A stretch of 64,000 bases of DNA from Quercus robur (GCF_932294415.1 NC_065538.1:26685957-26749956); one strand, 5' to 3'; counted from the first letter of the stretch, positions 44,760 to 56,790 are shown. Notes: generated by a model from the letters alone, not told the origin. A program made the numbers and translations.

Positions 44760-45794
44760 ACATCTAGTATCTTATTTTAGAATAAATCCCACACTTGTGA
44801 GGACCACTTCACGAAAGAAAAATTGATATATATACCCTTTATACAACGTTAATATCATAATATACATATCACATGCCCCTGTATGGACCACTTCATATAC
44901 CCGTTATATACCCACACTTGTAGGACCACTTCATGAAAGAAAAATTGATGTATATACCCGTTATACAAAGTTAATATCATAATGTACATATCACATGCCC
45001 CTGTATGACCCTATTATATAGAATGACCCTATATAATATCAACTATCATTATTTTTCACTTTCAAACCGATTTCTGTAAAAATCAAAAGCTGTCATTGTA
45101 ACGTGCAATTTTAATATAATTCTTAACCACCGGACTACGGAACTATCATACAGATATTGAATTGTTAAGGGCAAAAGTAGAATGATTGTTACACCTGTTT
45201 TTAAAATATTAATAAGACTTAAAAGGACCTTAGACATTCACTTTTTTGACATTTTGGGTTTTTAGATGATATCATGGGAATCTTATTAAACGGGGCAATC
45301 GGGCAAGATTTTTTAAAATGAATTATCCAGAAATGACAGCTGACAGCATATGGAGTTCAACTAGTTCAGATGAGTTTTTTGTCTACAAGCAAAGGATATT
45401 GGGTTGAATATCGTGTATGGCCAAAAATCAATTAGTATTTTGGACTTTTCTATTTAAATTCTTTATTTTTTTAGTTAAAAATATTATTCCACCTATATAT
45501 TTAAGTGAAGGTAAAATTAAAAGACAATTTAGTAAAAATATAATTCTAATTTCTATTAAAATATTATCTAAAAAATAAGACTACCCTTCTATTAATTTTT
45601 AAATTATTTTATCTATTTATTAATTAGATTTTTAAAATAAAAATTATATATAAAAAATAAAAACACAAGTTATTTTTTTACTAAAAGAAAATTTCAGTCC
45701 ATGTACGTTGATGAGGCTAATAACAGAGGCTGGTAACAGAGAACCATTATTATGAACCGACGTTACAAGTCAAATTCTATGGTATTTAAAAAAA
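44060..45794. other. Intergenic DNA with simple repeats and a 123-bp tandem duplication
   Basis: C tract at about 44475-44494; (TA)n at about 44733-44759. A tandem pair starts CCCACACTTGT at 44788 and again at 44911, each containing GAAAGAAAAATTGAT and CATATCACATGCCCCTGTAT, with a few differences. No gene seen. Confidence 0.6.
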
Positions 45795-46978
45795 CTAGTC
45801 GCTAATCCGTGCGATGCACGGGAAAACTATTAGAAAATAATAAAGCATGCATATATTAAAAGCCAATTTAAGTTCATGTGTGCTTGCAAGGGATACATAC
45901 CTAAATAGTTCTTGCGGTAGAAATAAAAGCCTTATCTTTGAGATAAAGAATTGATGTAAACAAACTAACCTTACATAAAACAAATTAAAAAAAATAAATA
46001 AATAAATAAAACTGATGTCACGGGACATTCGGCCACATAGTAGTAATATATAAATCTCTTAAAACCTAAACCTAAACCTAAACGTAAGGACTAAATATTT
46101 ATGCGCCTTCTCTTGCTTTCCTGATGTATTTGGTTAAAAATATAAAACTGATGTCACGGGAAATTCAGCCACATAGTAGTAATATATAAATCTCTTAAAA
46201 CCTAAACCTAAACCTAAACGTAAGGACTAAATATATAAACAAACTAACCTTACAAAAGCTGAACTTTATAAGCTAAAATCTATACCGTGAGTTGTAGATC
46301 TTGAATGCTATATCGTGCGTTTAGGGCTTCCTACATCTGGAGAGAGAGAGAGTTTGCGAAAACCAAAGAAAATCTCTCTATAGCTTAAGAAACACAATAT
46401 ACTAAAATCAAAGAGATAAAATTTTCAGAGGACAAAATATTATAGATAATTTAAAAGAATTTTGGTTTAATTCTTGAACACTGCAACTCCATAAAATTCA
46501 TACTAATAATAATATTTTATGATAGCGCAGTTAGAATTTTGGTTTAATTCTTGAACACTGAATTGGAAATTGATTATATGAATATTCAATGGTGAACAAA
46601 GTACTATGTATTAATTAATATATAAACAAAACTAACCTTACAAAAGCTGAACTTTATAAGCTAAAATTTATACCGTGCGTTGTAGACTGGAGAGAGGGAG
46701 TTTGCAGAAACCGTGGTTTTATATTTCTTAACTTGAGAGAGGGGTAAGGTTGCTAGGGTTTTGTAGATCTTAAATGCTTTAGGGTTTCCTACGTCTGGAG
46801 AAAGAGAGAGTTTGCAGAAACGGTGGCTTTATATTTCTTAACTTAACTTGAGAGAGGGGTAAGGTTGCTAGGGTTTTGAGGAGTTATAATTTTTATTTAT
46901 TTTTTATTTTTTAAATATTGTGCTGACGTGGAAAATTGTGGTGCCAGCAAAAGCTTCGGTTTTATATATATATATAGA
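45795..46978 (-). mobile_element. Helitron-like element A (1.2 kb)
   Basis: On the minus strand it starts with TC followed by TATATATA and AAAACCGAAGC at 46978 after a host A. It ends with a 6-bp-stem hairpin (CCGTGCATCGCACGG), then ATTAGCGACTAG at 45795 before a host T. A TC start, a 3' hairpin shortly before CTAG, and A/T insertion without duplication are the Helitron signature. The inside has a 136-bp-spaced duplication (46011-46100 and 46147-46235) and repeated blocks such as GAGAGAGGGGTAAGGTTGCT. There is no Rep/helicase, so it is non-autonomous. Confidence 0.7.
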
Positions 46979-47565
46979 TGAATAAAAAAGTTAGAATGAT
47001 TCCGCAAATTTGCAAAGTCAAAAAAGGAAATTATTCTATTTTTTTAGCGATTCATTTAATTTTTTTTTTTTTAATTTCTTTGTTCTTCCTCAATTTCTTT
47101 CTCTATAGTCTCTTCCTCTCCGTGTGAACAACCAACTAACTCATACCCACCGCTAGCCACATCCACCACCAGCAAATCCAAAATTACCACGGCGCCACTG
47201 CCACCCACAACCCCCACCAATAAAAACTAACAAACCCATACCCACCGCATCCCTGTGAACAACCACCACCGCCCTGCCACCCACTCCCTGTGAACAACCA
47301 ACAAATCCAAACCCACCGTCATCTCTCTCTCTTCCTCCAATCCCTAACAAAATCAAACAAATAAATAGGATAGAGAGAGATTTTTAGCCATAGATAAAAC
47401 AAAAGAAATCAAAAAATAAATAAATAAATAAAGAGATAGAGAAGGAAAACATGAGCTTCGACCCTCTCATAGCTCTTGGTGGTGGTAGTGGCGGCGCCGC
47501 CGCTACCGCATGTCGCCAAGTGGCCCTTTCATGAGCTTCAACCATGGGTCTTCTTGGTTAAGTCT

Positions 47566-47603
<38 letters not shown>

Positions 47604-47915
47604 AAGAGAAGTCTAGTTGAGAGAGAGCAGGAGAAGATGGCAGTCTGGCAGAGGGAGAAGTAGGAATGAAAGAGAAGAAGGCATAAAGTTAGCAAAGAAG
47701 AATAAAAAAATCGTTTTCAACTTTACCATGCAGCAATAGTGAATTGGTATTGATACCATTTGACTTTCGCTTAGTTGCTAAAAATTTTACATTTCTACCG
47801 CTAATATATTTAGCATGTTGTTGGGTGCGTTGGTTGCTAAAATTTAGTAGAGAGTGTTTGAGTAATATTGTTTGTAGTTTTTAAAAATATGTATGGGTGA
47901 AAATGTATGTACTGT
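46979..47915. other. Low-complexity intergenic DNA
   Basis: CCACC-rich stretch at about 47145-47330 with the word CCCTGTGAACAACCA repeated, a (GA)n tract at about 47573-47597, and GGTGGTGGTAGTGGCGGC near 47480. The glycine-rich minus-strand frame at 47153-47356 comes from this bias. No gene supported. Confidence 0.4.
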
Positions 47916-49020
47916 TTTTTTTTTTTTTAAAACCGGACCCAATATCATTAATTTAGAAAAGAAGAATCCAAATACAAAGCATCCATAGCAGGTGGAGGAT
48001 CCTCCTCCAGCCAAACAATTTCATTGTCAAGAAATCTAGCAAACCTAGCCAAAGAATGAGCAACACCATTAGCACTACGCCTAATACAATTATAAGAGAT
48101 GGACCTGAAACCTGCAGCCAAACACCAGATGTCTTCGTAGATTAAGCCAAGTCGTGATAGGTCTGGTTGGGCCTGAGTAATCATCTTCATCACCAAAGCA
48201 TTATCGCCTTCTAGTACTATCTCTGTGAAACCTGCATCAATGGCAAACTCAAGCGCTTTACGGCACGCCATCACTTCCACCTCCTCACTGTCACGCACAG
48301 CTCCTCCCCGTACCGCTAAAGTAGCCATGACGTCACCCTTTTCATTCCGAATCACTGCCCCATAACCCGATGCAGCACCCTCATCAAAACAAGCACCATC
48401 GAAGTTCAGCTTGAAAAACGTTTCTGGTGGAGGCTGCCATGTCTGCTGTACTGGACCATAATTCGGGATAGGCACATGCAAAGAGTCTTGTGCAGCCGTA
48501 TACTCCTTCAAATAGTCAACTGCACGTTGGGCTGATCTTGAGGGATGCTGGAAAACCCCTCCATGAATAACCGTATTCCTTTGGTGCCATATCAGCCAAC
48601 AAGTAATTCAGAACAGATTCCATTCCTCCTCGGAAAGCTTCACCAGAAGACCTATGACCAACTGCAAAAAAATCGTTATGTGTTGTACTAGATTTCTGAA
48701 GTCTACCCAAGCTCCCAGCCCAAACATCTTGCGCCGCCCCACAACTCCAAAGAACATGCAGAACCGTTTCAGTTTCTTGATGACAGAGACAACAATGTGC
48801 ATTCTCTATCACCCTTCTTCGAATAAGATTATCTTGTGTGGGCAGAATATTAAGACAAGCCCTCCATGAAAAAATCTTTATCTTGCTTGGAATAGCTGCT
48901 TTCCACAGACGTGACCAAAGGAACCCAAGTGCTCTGTGCTCTGAAGACTCCCCAGCATTTAACTCATCCTTCCTTAATTGTTTTGCCACAAAATACCCAG
49001 ACCGGACAAACAAGGCTTTG
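47916..49020 (-). pseudogene. LINE retrotransposon 3' end: zf-RVT plus RNase H-like domain
   Basis: Minus strand. 49013-48516 carries the zinc-binding region (PSKIKIFSWRACLNILPTQD, ENAHCCLCHQETETVLHVLW), then a frame break near 48690-48610 where IWHQRNTVIHGG continues in another frame. 48511-47948 encodes the RVT_3/RNase H-like domain: FKLNFDGACFDEG, DSEEVEVMACRKALEFA, VLEGDNALV and RRSANGVAHSLARFA, with acidic residues at the expected D-E-D positions. A T run at about 47916-47929 is the poly(A) tail in this orientation. The element is 5'-truncated. The RNase H part alone is still open for 187 codons. Confidence 0.82.
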
Positions 49021-49429
49021 GTTTTTTAACACCATCAATACTAATGCTCTTAAATCTTGCTTATAAACAAAAAGATTTGGTAAAATAGTTTGAGTAATGT
49101 TATTTGTATTTTTTTAAAATACGTATAGGTAAAAAAGTATATTGAAATGTGTGTAATATTGTTTAACTACTCTACCAAACGGTGCTGATCACTTAAAATC
49201 TTGCTTTCAAAACACAATTTCAAATACCTGAATTTTAAGTGAAACAATGTTCAAAAACTCAATTTCAATCACTTAAAAAATAAAGCTAAATTCACAAATA
49301 CTTTTAATAAATTGTCAATTTGAATAATTATTATTAAAATAATATCATTCTACAAATTTGCCTGGGTTTGTGTAGTTAATTCACAATTCCCTAGACATTT
49401 GGGCTATTTCAAATGTCATCCAATTTTTA

Positions 49430-49640
49430 TTTGCAGATAATTCGATATTTAAAGGAGAGATGGCTGCCCATCATCTAGCAAAGTGGTCCTTGTCATGTAA
49501 TTTGGTTGGATCTTTTGATTTTGGTTGCTGCCCCTTAATTTTGCTTCTGTTGTTTGGGGTGATTCCGGCAGCTAGTGTGTTTTTGTTGTCTCCTTTTCTT
49601 TGTTAATATAGATTTTTCCTTCATAAAAAAAAAAAAAAAT
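49430..49640 (+). mobile_element. Second LINE 3' fragment with poly(A) tail
   Basis: The plus strand gives MAAHHLAKWSLSCNLVGSFD, the usual last residues of a LINE RNase H domain, then a T-rich 3' UTR ending CTTTGTTAATATAG...CATAAAAAAAAAAAAAAA at 49625-49639. Severe 5' truncation. Opposite orientation to the neighbouring LINE remnant. Confidence 0.6.
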
Positions 49641-49949
49641 ACATACATATATATATATATATATATGAGCTACAAAACTTTATGTCTACAACCACCCATT
49701 ATAAAATGGGGCGCACATGTAGCTGTAGGTAAGATGATATACTTCGTAGTTCACGTGGGTCACACATCTCAATGCTAAGATAGATACCGTCCGTCCAATA
49801 ATTCAACCACAATAATTGCTCTATAAGAAACTGACCACTCAACGTCATCACCTTTGACATATATTATTATATACATATATCATATATGTCTTTACTTTAT
49901 GCAAAAATAAAAAAACCTTTACTCATCTTCTTTTCTTCACACAAACACA

Positions 49950-51065
49950 ATGTGGAGCAACCTTCCTTCTGATCTCTTAGCCAACATCTTCTCCCTCCTC
50001 TCCCCAGACTCCTTGGCACGTGCCAGCTCTTCTTGCCGGCACTGGCACACGTGTGCCAAGGCTTACCCTTTGAGCACAACCTCTAATAATTCGGCATGGT
50101 TCTTGGCCATGCCAATTCAGCGCAATCATACACTCTTATCCTGTTATCTTCACGACCCAGTTCTCAACAATTGGCATGCTCTCTCTCTTGACTTTCTTCC
50201 AGACCCAGTTCGGCTTGTTGGTCCAATTGGTAGCCTTGTTCTTATAAGACCAACGAGTTCTACATTTCTCCAATTGGCTATTTGTAACCCATTTACTAGA
50301 CAATTTAGGCACCTTCCTATGTTGAACATTACAAGGACTAACCCAGCTGTGGGTGTTATTATGGTACTAGATTCGACCCAATCTGTTCCATTTCCTTGCT
50401 TTAAGGTTTTTGTGGCAGGTGGGATGTCCGAGGCCGTTGCGCCACGTCGCGGCGCCTTGTATGAACCCACATTGGAGATGTACGACTCGCGACAACACAC
50501 GTGGCAAGTTGTGGGGCCTATGCCAGTTGAATTTGCTGTGAGGCTAACGGTTTGGACACCCAATGAGAGTGTGTACTCTAAGGGGGTCTTGTATTGGATT
50601 ACCTCAGCTCGGGCTTACAGTGTAATGGGGTTTGAGATTGGTACTAACACATGGATGGAATTGAATGTGCCAATGGCAGACAAGCTTGAATTTGCCACAC
50701 TAGTGAGAAGGAATGGGGTGCTAACACTTGTTGGTGGCATATGTGGTGGAGAGGCTTGTGTATGGGAGCTTGTTGAAGGGTACAATTGGAGACTAGTTGA
50801 GAAGATGTCAATTGAATTTGGGATAAGATTTTTAGGTAGCAAGACAAGTTGGGGTAGTACAAAATGTGTAGGTAGTGATGAGGCTATTTACTTGTATAGA
50901 GACCTTAGGTCAGGAATGGTAGTTTGGAGGAAAGTTGTTGATAAGGGTAAATGGGAATGGTTCTGGGTTGAAGGGTGTTGTTCCGTTGGGGGAAAACAAG
51001 TGCAAACTTTCCCAATTAAAGGAGTACTTCTTCAGCCTAGTCTTGCTCCCTCATGCATATCCTAA
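49950..51065 (+). CDS. F-box/kelch-type protein (371 residues, intronless)
   Basis: ATG at 49950 (ACACAATGTGG context), TAA at 51063-51065, one uninterrupted exon. Residues 1-42 are an F-box (MWSNLPSDLLANIFSLLSPD, SLARASSSCRHWHTC), which binds SKP1 and links substrates to an SCF ubiquitin ligase. The rest has kelch-like/F-box-associated features: CNPFTRQFRHLP, EMYDSRQHTWQVVGPMP, YSKGVLYWITSARAYSVMGF and LTLVGGICGGEACVWEL. Length and organisation match the small plant group of intronless F-box/kelch proteins that includes At5g43190 and relatives; I am unsure of the exact orthologue and of the substrate. It is the most GC-rich coding stretch here and shows no sign of decay. No clear TATA box was found. 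Confidence 0.9.
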   Translation: MWSNLPSDLLANIFSLLSPDSLARASSSCRHWHTCAKAYPLSTTSNNSAWFLAMPIQRNHTLLSCYLHDPVLNNWHALSLDFLPDPVRLVGPIGSLVLIRPTSSTFLQLAICNPFTRQFRHLPMLNITRTNPAVGVIMVLDSTQSVPFPCFKVFVAGGMSEAVAPRRGALYEPTLEMYDSRQHTWQVVGPMPVEFAVRLTVWTPNESVYSKGVLYWITSARAYSVMGFEIGTNTWMELNVPMADKLEFATLVRRNGVLTLVGGICGGEACVWELVEGYNWRLVEKMSIEFGIRFLGSKTSWGSTKCVGSDEAIYLYRDLRSGMVVWRKVVDKGKWEWFWVEGCCSVGGKQVQTFPIKGVLLQPSLAPSCIS

Positions 51066-51899
51066 ATTAATGAGGCCCATTTGTGCATGTGAGTTCTCTT
51101 TTTTAACATCAATGTCATTTTGTTGAGATTGATTTTCTTTACAAGTGTAATGAATAATGATGTTTCTTTCGTTATATAATAATCCTTTTTCCTTTGTAAA
51201 TAAACTACTTTCACAATAGTCAAAAGATAAGTAATTTTTTATGCTGATTGCCATATTTTGCATTTGGTAATGTTCTCCTCTAAAATGTTTTTCGTATCAA
51301 TTCTGATTTTATTATTTCTATATAGAATAAGATTTGTACATTGCACCACAAACTCCAGCAAGAAAAATAACTGTATATACCATGTTGCGGGTACAAAAGT
51401 GGGGTGGTATGTTATGGATACATGACATGTTCAAAAGCAAAACTGGCAAAGGCGCAATTCTCTTCTTTCTTCGTTGAGGTTTTGTGTTTTTGTATGTAAA
51501 TGTAATGGAGACAGGTGTAAAATGTACATTGCCGAAGTGCAATATATGCTTTGGAATTGGGAAACTGATGAAGAATCTTGATGTTTTAAGGCACACCAAC
51601 CAACCCATGCCAAAATTTGGGTTAGTTTTCTCAAGTGGAAGAAATAAAGAGATAGGATGGACCACTATGGCTATTTTATTGGGCTTCCAGCCTTCTTCTA
51701 CGTAACGTCCGTTGGGAAGCTTGGGATGACTTTTGGTTTGGGCTGGCTTATCAGAAACATATTCTTTTTTTTTTCTTTTTTCTTTTTTTACTTTAACAAC
51801 ATGAAGGGAGAGAGAGAGAGAGACAAAGAAGAGAAAATGAAAGGGAAGGAAAATTTTTGAAAAACAAATTCATGACATCTTTGAACTAACATTACTAGG
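51066..51899. other. 3' flank of the F-box gene
   Basis: Contains the presumed 3' UTR, then AT-rich DNA with a short (GA)n near 51809-51823. No gene seen; the overlapping short frames on both strands have no domain. Confidence 0.4.
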
Positions 51900-52015
51900 C
51901 TCTCGCCAAGAGTTTTGCAGTTCAATTGACACCTTATGATGTTTTCAATAGAAACGTTCAAAGTTCGAATATCTTATCTTCCTTGTAAGTTATAACTGTC
52001 GAATTATTTTATTTA
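51900..52015 (+). mobile_element. SINE-like element
   Basis: Has an A-box-like GTTCAATTGACACC and a B-box-like CGTTCAAAGTTCGAAT near 51956-51971, with the order and spacing of tRNA-derived plant SINEs, ending in a T-rich run. No target duplication found. Different family from 14324-14443. Confidence 0.45.
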
Positions 52016-53298
52016 TATACTAACCTCATCACACGCACTCTACACGCACAATAAGGCTCTTTATTTATTTATTTTGAGTAATATATAATTTTTCAATTTG
52101 AATTTATCTATTGTTAGTGAGATTATACAAGAAATGATTTTTATAAAACTAAAATTTAGGATTTGAAATGAATTAAACTGCTGGATTTAGTGTTTGCTAG
52201 TTTTTAGGAAAAAAATGTATCAAACTACATGAGATATGTTTAGGTAGAAAGTGTGCTAATTTTTAGGAAAAAGGTTTCTCTAATTTTTTTTTTTTTTTTT
52301 AATTTTGTTGAATTACAATTTTAACCTTATTTTTATTTTTTTAGAATAGGGGTTATCTAGTTAGATTAAGGGTATTTTTGACAATTTTTGAAATCATAAC
52401 TAACTTTTTTTTTTTTAAGACATAACTAACTTTTTGAATCCTCTTAGTATAATATATATATATATATATAAAGTATATTAGTAGGCTCTCGTTTTTTCTT
52501 TTTTTAGCTGAAGTTTATCTAATCAATATATATATATATATATATATAAACGAAGCCTTAGACCTCCCCACAATTTTCCACGTCATCATTTTTTTTTAAT
52601 TTTTTAATTTGATTTTTTTCTTTTTTCTTTTTTAAATATATATACTCTCCTTTCTCAAACCAAATACTCTTCCCTTCTTTCTCACCCTCAGTTCTTCGAA
52701 GCAACCCAATATAATTCTGAAACTAAAGCAATAGTGCAAGGACAGAACCTCTCCTTTCAACAAAACCGAAGCCAACACCTCTCCTTTCGACGTTACTCAC
52801 CAAACGCAGAACCTCTACACTCTCTCAAACGCAGATCCAAGCTATTTCACAGAAAGCTTGCAAGGGCACGACCATGGGAGCCAACGTTTTCAATCTCTGA
52901 CCCGACCCCCATATTAGAGCATTCTCTCTTGGTATCTCTATATTAATCTATGAATAATCTCTTTTTCTATTGTCTTCAATTAGGTTTTTTGTCAATTTAA
53001 AGATTTCGTTTTTAATTAGGTTTTTCTGTCAATTTAGGGATTTCAATTCCTAACCCCCTTTTCTCTCTATTCTTTTTTGTTGAAGTCAAGGAAACACTCA
53101 TAGAAAATCAAATTCTACAGGTTTTGTAAGAAAGTGATAGTATTGAAGAGCCTCCCAACTGTCAAAATCTGACAACAATCCTACAGGTTTTGCTTTACCT
53201 TCAAGTTTTGCTTTATTTTGCTATCTAGGTTTTTTAGCACATCTGATTTAGCTTAGAATGGGTTAGTGGAACATGTAAATTTGAATTTAGATACGAAC

Positions 53299-53533
53299 CA
53301 TTTTTGTGGCTTGGAGGGCTTCATTGATCAGGGGAGGAACCCCAATGCACTCAAAGCAATAATCCACACCCAATCCACCTGTTAACTCTTTGATTAGCTG
53401 GGAAATAGATTTGTTATTATCATTAGGGTTTATAAAATTAGTCATTCCAAAAGCTGTTCCCTTTTTTTTTCGACTCATTTGTATCAATGCCAATTATCTT
53501 TGTTGCCCCTTGCACTCTCGCCCCCTGTATGGC
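53299..53533 (-). pseudogene. Alcohol dehydrogenase (zinc-type, ADH-like) exon fragment
   Basis: Minus strand. An acceptor-like AATTGCAG precedes 53533, and the piece ends in ACAAAAATG before GT at 53298-53297, so it looks like one exon with its splice sites. The first part has [18 protein letters not shown], the Rossmann-fold segment of plant ADH. After a run of nine A (53462-53470) the match continues one frame over with [20 protein letters not shown] and [20 protein letters not shown]. The frameshift at the A run makes it non-functional. It sits inside Helitron-like element B, on the opposite strand. Confidence 0.78.
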
Positions 53534-54534
53534 CTGCAATTTTCAAGGACATAATTTTAAACTTCCTTCATCCACCATTCGAATATTAAAAAAAATCAAT
53601 AAACCAGATTTGAAAGAGATTTTACTTTTGCATGTCAACTCCCAATTATTAGGAATACCAATTATGGAGCAAAGCAAATGAGGAAGGCTATTTTTCAATC
53701 AATGATAGACGTCTTAACACAACTGCAGGTATTGTTTTATCAAATTTTATTGTTTCTCTTTCTCCTAATCTCCTATTAAGTTATGCATTAAACTAAGAAC
53801 TTCGATAGTTTTAGTGATGTGTCCTGAAGCACTGAAGTTGATTCAGAGATTTAATTGATTTTTAAAAATTACATGTCCTTTTTTATTCAAATCCAATTTC
53901 TTTGTCATATTTGTTCCCTTTAAGAACAAAGAATGGTTTTGGGAACTATTAATAGCATATTGATACTAATTAATTCATCTAAGAACACATACTTTGTACC
54001 TTACAGATGTCAATTGAATTAATAAATATGGTTTTATGTCTATGGAAGCTTCAGAATGGCTTTTCCGATTAGTTTATTACTGTGTTAATGGAACAAAATG
54101 AAGGCATTCTTGTGCTTCATTTTGAAACCCTATATGTTTACCGTGTTTTCTTTATTTAAGAATTTCTTTCTTTTTTGGTTTTCAAGAAACATAGGTCTCT
54201 TCTCACGAAAGCCTGCAACAGGAAGTCTTCCCTGCACAGATTCTAATATGTTCTTCTCTTTTCTTTTTAAATTTTCTTTTTGGAATTTGTTTGCCCAATT
54301 AATCCAATTTATAACTCTCTTAACACATTATTATTCTCAACTTTATTCCCATCATCTACAGGATTTTTGGTTTGAATTTGTTGTTGATTCAAACCCTATA
54401 TGTAAATCAAAAGAAAATGCAAATTGTTTGATGAATTACATTAGTTTTTTGTTCTTTTTCCACAATTTGATTTTGTACAATGTCCCTTTTTCAGGTTTAA
54501 TAAGTGTACATATATACTCAATGCTTACTCAAAT

Positions 54535-54622
54535 TTGCATATGCATTGTATAAAAAAGGTATAATATACTCTCTTCATTTGCATATGCATTGTATAAAAA
54601 AGGTATAATATACTCTCTTCTA
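54535..54622 (+). repeat. Tandem duplication of about 44 bp
   Basis: TTTGCATATGCATTGTATAA followed by AAAAGGTATAATATACTCTCTTC, twice in a row with no visible difference. Within Helitron-like element B. Confidence 0.8.
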
Positions 54623-56370
54623 TTTTTGCACTGTCTCTTCAAGACCATGGGTTCTCCCAATGGCTACTCTATTTTATGAAATTAAGATAATAAAACAAAA
54701 AAATAAATTACATAATTATGACAATAATTAAAGAAAAGAAGCTATTGAAGATCAATATTAAACTCAAGTTCTCACTTGAAGTGAAGCTACAACCTACATT
54801 TAGAGTTCAAAATGCTTTATTGTGCACAAAGGCCTTAAGAATTGGATTTGTTAGGACTAAGGAGGGGTTATTTAAAATATGATGATATGACCTTCTTGGC
54901 TAATTAGCATTAGCAAGACGACTATTTTCTTCATATTCAAGTTGTAGCTTATCATGTAAAATTATACATGATGGTCCCTTCTTAGGCTTACACCATGAAA
55001 TTTCTATCTAAAAAATACCTAAGAATGATATAATATTCTTTTTCATTTCCATCAAATTTGATAATAGTTTTCCCTCTCATCATATCTTGAATCTCTAGGA
55101 GAATATATCTCTTTCCAATTTACAATAGATTATAATATGTAGGGTTTAGAGAATGTATAACAACTTCTTTATTGCAGCTTATGAATTTTAAGGAGAAAGA
55201 TGGCTTTTCATTTTGACTGGTGATGAACTAGACTAATTATACTACTCACCGGTGGCATGGAATCTTTGAGGTTAGTTTTTACTTTGGAATATTTATTCTG
55301 TTTATTCTTTTTTTAACAAAAAGGAATATCACATCGATGTTTCCCCTTTTTTGATTGAGAGAGTTTAGCTTAAGGTTGGCTAACTTTTATTCTTTTGATA
55401 GTTAAGCTGAAAAGGATTGCATTGGTGAGCTTCTTTTGTATTTCTCTTGCCTTTCAAAGGGCACGAGACTGAGGATGTATACTTTTATAATGTCTGGTCT
55501 ACATGAGATGGAGTTTCTACTAATGAACAATTAGATGCTTGCAGTGCACACAAGACTGAGACAGGGCTGATGAATAACATTATATGTAATAACATTTTAC
55601 CCTTAGTTCACCAAGTTCAAGGTCCTCAATGTTTTTCTTTTAATATGTTTTTTTATTTATTTAAATGGATGTAGTTTATATAAAGATATGTTAAGTATTC
55701 TTGTGTTTGCATGTTGTGCTCCCTTTCTACTGTTTACTAATTGCACCATATATGACTTTTCAAATGATACTCCTAAATGTGATTTTTTAAGCAACATTGA
55801 TGATGACAAGAATAAGGAATAAACAACCAGGATTACCAGGATTTTGCAAACAGGCTAAATAATAGAAGGGATTATGTTAAAAAAAAAAAAAATGATAGAG
55901 ACCTTAAAGTTCATGAAAGAAATGATGCAATTAATAATAGACATAGGATGCCTACCAGTAGTTTGAGGTTGTTAACTAAAGGTACAAATAAGTTATACAA
56001 AGTTAGATGTTGTTTTTAACTTTGTACTTGGGTAGAACAAAGCAATCGTATTTCTCATATTGGTATAGTGTTTTAAGAGATTTGAACTTCTATAAATATT
56101 CATGTATTATTTAACATTCTTAAAAATAAATAAATAACAATATTTTAGAACTTAGTTATTAATTTTCCCGTGTATCACATGAGTTAGCGACTAGTTTACT
56201 TTTAAAGTCCTTACATAAAGTTTAACGCATTCTAGCAAAAAATAAAAAATAAAAAATAAAAAAAATAAAAGTTTTAAATCTAAGGGGAAGTACAATTAAA
56301 AAAAAAAAAAAATCTGGGGTTTAAAGTGTCCTATTTATGAAAGTGTGAGGCTTAAACTGTCCCACTTAAA

Positions 56371-56409
56371 ATTGTGGGGCTATAATGTGTCCTAAGTATA
56401 AAACTATAG

Positions 56410-56453
<44 letters not shown>

Positions 56454-56602
56454 TACTTTTCCCTAAAATCTAGGGTTTCTTGCCCCATCTAGCAAGACAA
56501 TATTGCTCAACATTTGATTTTTTTTTTCTTTTTAAAATTCCCACGACCCAACTTTGAGTTAAAATTGTGGGGCTATAATGTGTCCTAAGTATAAAACTAT
56601 AG

Positions 56603-56645
<43 letters not shown>

Positions 56646-56753
56646 GTACTTTTCCCTAAAATCTAGGGTTTCTTGCCCCATCTAGCAAGACAATATTGCT
56701 CAACATTTGAATTTTTTTTAAAAAAAAAAATTCCCACAGACCCAACTTTGAGT
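56371..56753 (+). repeat. Tandem duplication of about 190 bp, each copy with a 38-T run
   Basis: Unit starts ATTGTGGGGCTATAATGTGT at 56371 and 56564. Both contain AAACTATAGAGG, a T38 run (56413-56450 and 56606-56643), CTTTTCCCTAAAATCTAGGG and CAAGACAATATTGCTCAACA. There are only a few differences, at the ends of the A/T runs. Confidence 0.9.
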
Positions 56754-56758
56754 AAAAT

Positions 56759-56759
<1 letters not shown>

Positions 56760-56789
<30 letters not shown>
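56760..56789 (+). repeat. (CT)n microsatellite
   Basis: About 15 uninterrupted CT units just after the tandem duplication. Confidence 0.9.

Positions 56790-56790
<1 letters not shown>

Larger units (their letters stand above)
52523..56194 (+). mobile_element. Helitron-like element B (about 3.7 kb) carrying a host gene fragment
   Basis: The 5' region TC...(TA)n AAACGAAGCC followed by CACAATTTTCCACGTCA matches the 5' end of element A. The 3' end CCCGTGTATCACATGAGTTA GCGACTAG, followed by T, matches its 3' end, with a partly decayed hairpin. No Rep/helicase is present. The interior contains the ADH exon fragment and a tandem 44-bp duplication at about 54535-54622. The exact 5' base is uncertain because of the TA run. 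An uninterrupted 151-codon frame at 54098-54553 has no recognisable domain. Confidence 0.62.

Noticed and set aside
46065-46085. CCTAAACCTAAACCTAAAC resembling plant telomere repeat
   Set aside because: The unit is CCTAAA, not CCCTAAA, only about three units long, and is duplicated with its flank inside the Helitron-like element.
47153-47356. Glycine-rich minus-strand frame
   Set aside because: It arises from a CCACC-biased low-complexity stretch with no start context, domain or second exon.
54098-54553. 151-codon hydrophobic frame inside Helitron-like element B
   Set aside because: It is T-rich with Phe/Leu bias expected from AT-rich DNA; no domain or convincing membrane-protein pattern, so not called a gene.
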